From Phoronis australis (lineage: Eukaryota > Phoronida > Phoronidae), in contig NMRA01000655.1 of NCBI GenBank assembly GCA_002633005.1, forward strand, positions 113,024-138,642: a stretch of 25,619 nt of DNA. Direction: 5' to 3'. The notes below the pieces were generated by a model. That model did not search any database, had not been told where the DNA came from, and was given only the letters and a program-made list of their open reading frames with translations. The translations under genes were made by a program, and so were the position numbers. Of the stretch, positions 1 through 7,900 are shown piece after piece; the stretch's first letter is position 1; the number at the start of each line of letters is the position of its first letter.

Positions 1-26
1 TGGGAGGGGGGGGGAGTGCAGAGTGC

Positions 27-291
27 GTTAGTATAATCATAAATGGTGATTTTAATGCCCGAAACTCTACATGGTACAATGATGATCATGACAATACGGC
101 CGGAATACAATTGTTTGATAATCTTATTGTCTAATGACTGCATACAGCTAATTAATGAGCCAATCCGCATCACCGACGTTTCTCGTTTGATATCTACGTA
201 ACAAACAATTTGAGTATCATTGACTCGTGTTCTGTACTACCTCCTGTTGGCAATTCTGTTCACCTCACAATCGAAACCCCTCTCACACCTA
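27..291 (+). pseudogene. LINE endonuclease domain fragment, broken
   Basis: Reading from 27 gives INGDFNARNSTW and an NTAGIQLFDNLIV segment before a TAA at 132-134. This is the APE-type endonuclease GDFN block of non-LTR elements. The domain continues in shifted frames: QLINEPIRIT, then FDIYVTNNLSIIDSCSVLPP and a GNSVHLTIE block up to about 285. The usual catalytic SDH triplet reads SVH here, so the aspartate is lost in addition to the stop and frameshifts. The 5' part of the domain lies outside the window. Confidence 0.75.
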
Positions 292-965
292 AAAAACCGG
301 TTAAAGAACAACACACCACATGAACCATTTGGAAATATGATCAAGTCAACACCGATAAGTTACGTCAGGATATCACCTACGCTGACTGATATATACTGGA
401 CACTGGCGACATTGATGACATTGTTTCACTCTTCACTAGTACTCTCTATGAAATTTAAAAAAAATACAACTTCCCATCAACTGAAAAGATAATTCAACAC
501 AACAGCCAACCGTGGTTCAACAATAATATTAAACGGGCAATCCGCACAAGAAACAGACTTTACAACTCTTTCAGGAGATCTAACAACACTGTAATCTACA
601 ACAGATACAAGGAGCAGTAACGCCAGGCAGAGATTTTAGTAAATCAAGTTAAAGCTGATCACCGCCACAAGCTTTTTCAACAAATTAACAATGCAAGCTA
701 GAACTCCAAAGAATACTGGAACATCATCAATATAATACACGGCAGTCAACAACAATCAAGTCATCAACCACAATGGTAACCTAGCCTCAAGTAGCAGTGA
801 CATGTGTGACGTGGTTCTCAAAATTTTCACGAACAAAAGCCACACTACACCAACTGAAGTAGGTAACTTTCCTTTCTTCGTGAACGTTGTGTCAATCAAC
901 TGTCCGATATCCCGGCTAATCAAACTGCTATCCGGATGTATCTCAATGAAATTGATCCCAATACG

Positions 966-2226
966 AATGATGGTACAGATTTTACCACCAGCAGGATGAT
1001 CAAAATGGTTTCCAACGAAATTACCATGCCCTCAACCAATCTATTTAACAAACTTCTTCAGCTAGGTATATATCCGTCTTCTTGGAAAAATAGAATTATG
1101 GTCCCTATACACAAAAAGACTCCAAAACTGAAATTTCAAATTATCGCCCAATAACTTTACTTAACACGCTATCCAAAATCTCCGAGAAGATCATTGCTCA
1201 AACAAAACAACTTGATCTATCATCGTCAATTTGTTTTTTTTTGCATGAGAACAATAACGTGCCACAACTTGTTGAAATAGTACATGAGATTCATTTACAT
1301 TTTGAGAAGGGCGGCAGTGTCAGGTCCATTTTTCTAGATATAGCTTCTGCTTTCGACTGTGTCCCTCGCGATCTTCTACTTCACAAACTTCGATTAAATG
1401 GCATTACTGGGAATCTTTTAATCATGATCACCTCATATCTCTCCGATCGTACATACAGTGTTCGTGTCGACGGCGTACTTTCAACTTTATCCCCTCCTGG
1501 ATTGGTAAACGCAGGTGTACCTCAAGGTAGCGTATTGGGCCCTCTTCTCTTCTTGGTTTATATTAATGACCTTCCTGATAACCTGTCATGTAATACATAC
1601 CTTTATGCACATGACACGGCGCTTTTTTACCCCTTTGCAGGGAGCAGCCTTGAGAGTTCTTTGCAGCTTCAACAAGACAAATAAACTCAGCTATTGGTCA
1701 CAAGAATAAAGAATGAATTTTAAACCAGAAAAAAACGTTGACCTCACTTTCTCAAAATCGATTAATGCTCTCTTCCTTGTTGACCCGTCTTATGACCTTA
1801 AACTTATTGATGAAATCATTCCTAGAAAACAGTCGCACAGACATCTTGGTAAACTGTTAGATGGAAAACTCATTCACTCCTCATGTTCGGGAGCTTGTAC
1901 AAAAACTCGGAAACTAATTAACCTACATGTACTTAAGCTTGTCTCTCGTCATCTGTATTGTACACATTTAGAGGTTCTGTTCAAATTCTTTATACTTCCA
2001 CACATCGATTATTGTGATATAATATATCAGTCTGCCAATACTGGTGCACTCCAGCATTTGGAGAAATTACAGTATCATGCTGTCTTACTCATAACAGGAG
2101 CTTACTGGGGATTCAATAGTGTTAAGATTATGAATAGTCTCAAGTGGTCCAAACTGTCTACTCGACGCAATCTTCACATGACCACATTTACTTTCAAAGT
2201 AATAAACAATGTCAACAACTCCTCTG
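966..2226 (+). pseudogene. LINE reverse transcriptase, copy 1 (YADD changed to YAHD)
   Basis: This copy carries the palm motifs of a non-LTR reverse transcriptase: motif A FLDIASAFDCVP near 1330-1365, motif B NAGVPQGSVLGPLLF near 1507-1551, and motif C YLYAHDTALF near 1600-1626. The first catalytic aspartate of motif C is histidine here. Relative to the second copy it lacks about 20 bases after the LSKISEKIIAQ block (near 1203) and has a longer T run near 1232-1242. A frameshift and a TAA near 1681-1708 separate it from the MNFKPEK thumb segment (1713 on). Both of those lesions are shared with copy 2. Confidence 0.85.
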
Positions 2227-2227
2227 N
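2227..2227. other. Single ambiguous base (N) at the repeat junction
   Basis: This is the only non-ACGT base in the window, and it sits exactly where the LINE sequence jumps back about 1.26 kb. A one-base N at such a place is what an assembler inserts for a join of unknown or negative gap size. It marks a join that should not be trusted. Confidence 0.95.
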
Positions 2228-3517
2228 AATGATGGTACAGATTTTACCACCAGCAGGATGATCAAAATGGTTTCCAACGAAATTACCATGCCCTCAACCA
2301 ATCTATTTAACAAACTTCCTCAGCTAGGTATATATCCGTCTTCTTGGAAAAATAGAATTATGGTCCTTATACACAAAAAGACTCCAAAACTGAAATTTCT
2401 AATTATCGCCCAATAACTTTACTTAACACGCTATCCAAAATCTCCGAGAAAGTCATTGCTCAAAGTATTCCTACATTTCTCAAACAAAACAACTTGATCT
2501 ATCATCGTCAATTTTTTTTGCGTGAGAACAGTAACGTGGCACAACTTGTTGAAATAGTACATGAGATTCATTTACATTTTGAGAAGGGCGGCAGTGTCAG
2601 GTCCATTTTTCTAGATATAGCTTCTGCTTTCGACTGTGTCCCTCACGATCTTCTACTTCACAAACTTCGATTACATGGCATTACTGGGAATCTTTTAAAC
2701 ATGATCACCTCATATCTCTCCGATCGTACATACAGTGTTCGTGTCGACGGCGTACTTTCAACTTTATCCCCTCCTGGATTGGTAAACGCAGGTGTACCTC
2801 AGGGTAGCGTATTGGGCCCTCTTCTCTTCTTGTTTTATATTAATGAACTTCCTGATAACCTGTCATGTAATACATACCTTTATGCAGATGACACGGCGCT
2901 TTTTTACCCCTTTGCAGGGAGCAGCCTTGAGAGTTCTTTGCAGCTTCAACAAGACAAATAAACTCAGCTATTGGTCACAAGAATAAAGAATGAATTTTAA
3001 ACCAGAAAAAAGCGTTTACCTCACTTTCTCAAAATCGATTAATGCTCTCTTCCTTGTTGACCCGTCTTATGACCTTAAACTTATTGATGAAATCATTCCT
3101 AGAAAACAGTCGCACAGACATCTTGGTAAACTGTTAGATGGAAAACTCATTCACTCCTCATGTTCGGGAGCTTGTACAAAAACTCGGAAACTAATTAACC
3201 TACATGTACTTAAGCTTGTCTCTCGTCATCTGTATTGTACACATTTAGAGGTTCTGTTCAAATTCTTTATACTTCCACACATCGATTATTGTGATATAAT
3301 ATATCAGTCTGCCAATACTGGTGCACTCCAGCATTTGGAGAAATTACAGTATCATGCTGTCTTACTCATAACAGGAGCTTACTGGGGATTCAATAGTGTT
3401 AAGATTATGAATAGTCTCAAGTGGTCCAAACTGTCTACTCGACGCAATCTTCACATGACCACATTTACTTTCAAAGTAATAAACAATGTCAACAACTCCT
3501 CTGTCAAAAATATATGA
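2228..3517 (+). pseudogene. LINE reverse transcriptase, copy 2 (YADD intact)
   Basis: Near-duplicate of 966-2226. The open segment 2494-2961 runs from IYHRQFFLRENSN through motif A, motif B and an intact YLYADDTALF. The downstream segment 2990-3517 carries MNFKPEKSVYLTFS, HLGKLLDG, FFILPHIDYCDIIYQ and a long thumb/connection region. The two segments are separated by a frameshift and a stop, so the element cannot encode a full ORF2. Differences from copy 1, about twenty substitutions and two indels by eye, are concentrated before about 3030; after that the copies look identical. Confidence 0.87.
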
Positions 3518-4084
3518 TCTATACATTAGGCAAGGCCATCGTAGCGATTTGAGATCCTCCACCCCATATGCAATTCTTCCGTCGTTCACTCAGGCATTCA
3601 GAAGGTCTACAGTTATGATGTGCATCAACTGGAATTCTCTTCCAGTCTCTGATAAGGAAAGGAAATCTTTTACGAGAATAAAAAATAATTTTAGAACTGT
3701 TTTTCATAATTCAACACCCAATTCTCCCTTTCCCGCGATAACGAAATAGCAATGCGCAGATCAAGATGCGGTCTTGTCCTCATTTCCAACAAGTATAGGC
3801 ACAACTTTAGTAATGTCTCTCCAAACTGTAAATGTGGTGACCATCAATCTTATCCTCATGTTTTCTTCAGATGTCCCCTCGTCGAATACCTGAGAGACTC
3901 ACTCTTTCGTACATTCAATGAAAACCAATCAATTGTGAAAGCTCTCAATTCTGGTAATAATATCCCTCCTAAAGTTACATTATTACTGAATGGTAGTCCT
4001 AACCTTGACCTTGTTCTCAATGGATTCCTCCAAAGTAAACGTAAGCAATTTTTATGTACCGTTTATAAATATTGTTGGTTCTGA
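3503..4084 (+). pseudogene. LINE ORF2 C-terminal region with Cys/His motif
   Basis: Two open segments continue the LINE after the thumb. The first (about 3503-3749) has the IRQGHRSDLRSSTPYAILPS and INWNSLPVSDKERKSF blocks. The second (3752-4084) starts RRSRCGLVLISNKYRHNF and contains CKCGDHQSYPHVFFRCPLVEY. This C.C....H...CP arrangement is typical of the C-terminal putative zinc-binding motif of many non-LTR ORF2 proteins. A TAG at 3748-3750 separates the two segments. The ORF ends with a stop just after ...YKYCWF at 4084. Confidence 0.8.
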
Positions 4085-4120
4085 TTTCCATAAATGAATC
4101 TGTGCATGTTTTTGTTTTTA

Positions 4121-4491
4121 TATGTTCGTAATAGCATATCTAGATATTGGAATACTTATATTAGATGCTACTTAAATGTATATACCTCTATGTATATGTT
4201 CGCAATAGCATATCTAGATATTGGAATACTTATATTAGATGCTACTTAAATGTAAATACCTCTATGTATATGTTCGCAATAGCATATCTAAATATTGGAA
4301 TACTTATATTAGATGCTACTTAAATGTATATACCTCTATGTATATGTTCGCAATAGCATATCTAAATATTGGAATACTTGTATTAGATGCTACTTAAATG
4401 TATATACCTCTATGTATATGTTCGTAATAGCATATCTAAATATTGGAATACTTATATTAGATACTACTTAATTGTATTTACCTCTATGTAT
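4121..4491 (+). repeat. Minisatellite, five copies of a 74-bp unit
   Basis: The motif tatgttcg(c/t)aatagc starts at 4121, 4195, 4269, 4343 and 4417, an exact 74-base period. Each unit also contains atattggaatacttatatt and a ctacttaaatg block. The last unit is the most diverged (attgtattta replaces atgtatatac). The array begins within 40 bases of the LINE stop codon, so it probably belongs to the LINE 3' end or grew from it. Confidence 0.93.
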
Positions 4492-4862
4492 ATTAGTTAC
4501 ATTTATGAATTGTCTACAACCCAGATATAATGTTTCGCGATTTCTGGGTTTGTCATTATTTCTTTGTATGTTCTGTGTATTCTTCAATACACATATATCA
4601 CTTAAAAAAGTGCAAAGACGGGAGAGGTGATGGCCAAGAGCCGCTGCACTCAATTTTTCTTCTCACTGAACAAACCCTGTCTACCCTCACACATGAAACG
4701 TACATGTGCATTCACGTGGAAGATTTTGCCAGAGGAGGTTTGTGCCAATACTTTCAATAAAATTCACCAGAATGTATTCATTTGCGTGTTTAATACTAAA
4801 TGTATTCATTTTTGCTTATGGTATCACCATCAAAATACTGTAACGCTCAATTTTATTGTCAG
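4492..4862 (+). other. End of gene A upstream intron; no convincing exon
   Basis: Between the minisatellite and exon 2 of gene A I see no C.CE..GG.IDL block that would mark the missing first exon. The stretch ends in a pyrimidine-rich tract and a tattgtcag acceptor at 4862. It contains an AATAAA at about 4757 with no gene assigned to it. The first exon of gene A is therefore placed upstream of the window. Confidence 0.5.
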
Positions 4863-4944
4863 GTTCTCAGGGGCCAAATTTGGAAAGGAGTACAAGTGGA
4901 ACCCGTGCAAAGATTTCACACTTCAAAGTTGCAAAAATGTTGCG
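4863..4944 (+). CDS. Gene A exon 2 (YKWNPC exon)
   Basis: 82 bases. It enters in phase 2 (one base completes a split codon) and leaves in phase 0. The peptide has GAKFGKEYKWNPCKDF, then LQSCKNVA. The acceptor is tattgtcag and the donor gtaaac. It aligns with gene B 12384-12474, which is nine bases longer. Confidence 0.9.
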
Positions 4945-7900
4945 GTAAACATTTTCTTCGTCTCTTACTCCCTTATTGTGTTCTGTTTCACGATGTGCAG
5001 GTCTCTAAGCTAATAAAAATAACACATTGAATCTTTATAAAATATGAGGATTCGACACAGTTTGACAGAACACGTAAAGTATTCCTTGTTTTTACGACAC
5101 TGACTAACTTTTAAAACACTTGAATATGATTTTCAATTTCAAATAACAGATTATTTGATGAAACAAATGTTGACTTTGCGCTGAATTTTTTTTTTAATTT
5201 TGGCGTTTAATAATATCGCGCGACATCAAATTTTACAATGACGTCTTACTAAACAATGGGCAAACCCCAAGTGTAGACTACTTAGTGTAAACATTAGGTA
5301 CATACGCAAAACGTACCGAGAGTGGCGTAGATGAAGTTATATCACACGAGACATTTTTCCGCGTATCGACCGAGATCGGGTTAAGTGTATTTATCCCATA
5401 CGCTTCGAATTCCAAAGTTTCTTTCATTTTTTTGGCAGATTTTCAAATACTTCACCTAGACTGTTAACGTGGCCGATCACATCCGATATGTATGTACTTG
5501 CGCGTTAGGTTACAAGCTTTCTCTAGTAAGAGAAGCAGTTTTAAATGTAACGATTTATTAGTTGAAAAGAGATAACGAAGATGAAAACGACGGTAATTGT
5601 GCATTGAACTTGCTACATTTCCTGAAAATAGTTAAATAACAACAATATTTGCTATTGTATTACCGAGGAATCGGCGCCTGAGTTGCAGACGATAAAAATA
5701 TTTAGCAATAGAAAACTGGGACAGAAGTGTCATATGATTAACATTTTTGTTCCAGATCTTACGTTTGGGATCTGATTGCATGTTGAGTGTTATTTATACT
5801 GATGCAACTGAATTACTTTAAGCTATTTTGGGAAAGAAAGTTTGATGATCGAACCGGCTAACGACGTCGAGTCGACATTGACCTACCATTTGAACTTTCC
5901 ATGTCAGAGGTCACTGTTGAAGTTGTGCGGGGCTGGAATACAGAAAACAATATCGCATGGGCGTATTGCAACCTACTGATTCAACGCGTATGGGATAAAA
6001 TGCATGCCTTGATTCAAACAGCAATTTTGAATTTATAAAAGAATAAATTCTCATCTTAAATTGCTCCCATGAACTTAACTTAGTTCACAATCTCGACAAT
6101 ACATTATAATCTATATCTTGTGAACTTTATCGGGTTTAATCATGGTCTTAAAGTACTCTAAGTCCATAAAAGCGTTAAATTTGATTGCACCGTGTTAAAG
6201 AAATGAATAACCCCGGAACTGCGATTAAAACCCTTAAAATATGAAACTGACAATATGGAGCAAAATTAATCTGTTTTCCAAAAGATTTCAACCACTAACT
6301 AGAAGTGACTGTCAACAACTCGCGTAAATTTCACATCTCTGCCAAAGGTGCCTTTGTTTATGCGGTTTTAACGGGAAAACTAATGCGGTGACACTAGACG
6401 TTATTGCCAATGTTGTGGGCTGACACAAAAATACAAAACACGAAAAATTAAAAAAGAAAAACAAATCAAAAGTTTGTCGAGTCCTCTTAGATCGTTTTTT
6501 TCAGTTATTCGTTTCACATTACTTTCACGAAAAAATGTTCTTTTTGGTTTTTCAGTTATCCTGTTCTCGCTGTTTTGAATTCTATTTCACCTGGATGTCT
6601 TTGTGCAGAGTATTTTCGTATCCGGATTTGTTACAAAATGTAAAATTATCCAATATTACGATCGAACTAATGAACTAGCATTCAAAGGAAAACACAAAAT
6701 ATTTTGTTTAGCAAAAGTTGCCTTTGTTTATGTTTTACTTTCTGTTTTGAAATTAATAGGTTTGTAGCATATCTCATTACCGAGGAGATTATTACGAATC
6801 CTTAGGAAGTCAGTCATCGGCTAAATTTGAGACGTCTCCAGACAAAGGGTTGCAGTTGACGTATATACTGGTTACGGCTGGATATACAAAGTGAGTACAT
6901 GTGTATGCACTAAGAAAATTATGGTCATCATCATTCTCTTTCACCATAGTATCCACCGCCACCAAGTCATGTCTATAACTAGCAGACATGGGCATATTCT
7001 ATGAGTCTTTGTATTTTTGCTAAAGTGAGATTTTCTTATTGTTGGGGAAAAGCTGTGTGAAGTAAGTGTATTTAGTATCACATCTGAGCCCAGAAATAAT
7101 TGATACAATTCTGTTAATATTCTACTGATGACTCTTTGTATCTTTCCTAGAATGAGATTTACTTATTTTGATCAAATTTCTGACTTAATTCTTAAATCAA
7201 TTATGAATGAGACCCAAGTTCGCATACTTCAGACATTAACATGGATTTGCGACGAGCAATTTTCACCAAGTGGAGCGTAAGCGGTAAATACTATGCCATA
7301 ATGTAATAATTCAATATCATAATTAAAGATTCTGACATCACTGAACTGTCCCTTCGCTGATTTTGCTAGGTTATGGAAGCAAAGTCTCAAACACACTCGC
7401 AAAACACCGGGCTTTCACGCGCATGATGTTTTTGTATGATCTTGCTTGATCTCATTTTTCTCTCACGAAACTTGGTCTACGGAAAGCTGACCAGGAAATA
7501 TTGTCAAAAGTACAGAATCACCGTTAAATAATGAGACCGCACTACGCACATTGATCTGTTTCTTTTGGGCATTGCAACTACGATAGGTAAGGTTTAGATT
7601 TTAATTAGGTCAGTATTGTGTACAAATGCGTGCTTACCTACAGATGACGTGTCCAGCGCACATCAGCAAAATGGCGGCAACTGAAGTGATTGATTTGTGT
7701 GATTAAAATGTTGAATTATGGGATATAATTCTTTGTTTCCTGTTCATGGGCCTTTACAGCGTCTTGGGTCTACAAAACGCAATACAGTATTCATTAACTG
7801 TTCCAGGAAGTCCTCTATTAGCTTGCAATGTGACAAGAGTATAGAAGACGATACCTTCACCGTAGACAGTACTTCATACACGAATAAAACTACAGCCGAA

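Larger units (their letters stand above)
966..3503 (+). repeat. Tandem duplication of ~1.27 kb inside the LINE, joined at one N
   Basis: 966-2226 matches 2228-3503 base for base apart from scattered substitutions and two indels. The junction is the single ambiguous base at 2227. The units are 1261 and 1276 bases long; the 15-base difference equals a ~20-base gap minus a ~5-base longer T run in the first unit. Both units carry the same inactivating stop and frameshift before MNFKPEK. They are therefore copies of one already dead insertion, not two independent insertions. Confidence 0.9.
1..4084 (+). mobile_element. Decayed non-LTR retrotransposon (Jockey/CR1-like LINE), 5' truncated by window edge
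   Basis: Fragments of one LINE ORF2 appear in order on the + strand. They are an endonuclease piece with GDFNA (45-59), a linker with a PWFNN..KRAIRTRNRLYNSF block (about 510-575), reverse transcriptase motifs (FLDIASAFD, GVPQGSVLGPLLF, Y.DD) and a C-terminal CKCGDHQSYPHVFFRCP Cys/His motif near 3826-3876. Many frameshifts and stops show the element is dead. Part of the reverse transcriptase is present twice, separated by one N. It lies upstream of and in the same orientation as gene A, so it probably sits in gene A's first intron. The clade call is by motif style only; Jockey, CR1 and related clades cannot be separated by eye. Confidence 0.88.

Noticed and set aside
4121-4491. CRISPR-like regular repeat array
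   Set aside because: The 74-bp units are contiguous with no unique spacers, and the DNA is animal; it is a minisatellite.
4530-4640. Possible first exon of gene A beginning MFRDFWVCHYFFVC, a hydrophobic start
   Set aside because: It lacks the C.CE..GG.IDL..L block that exon 1 of genes B and C both encode, and no donor in the right phase follows that block. It is better left as intron.
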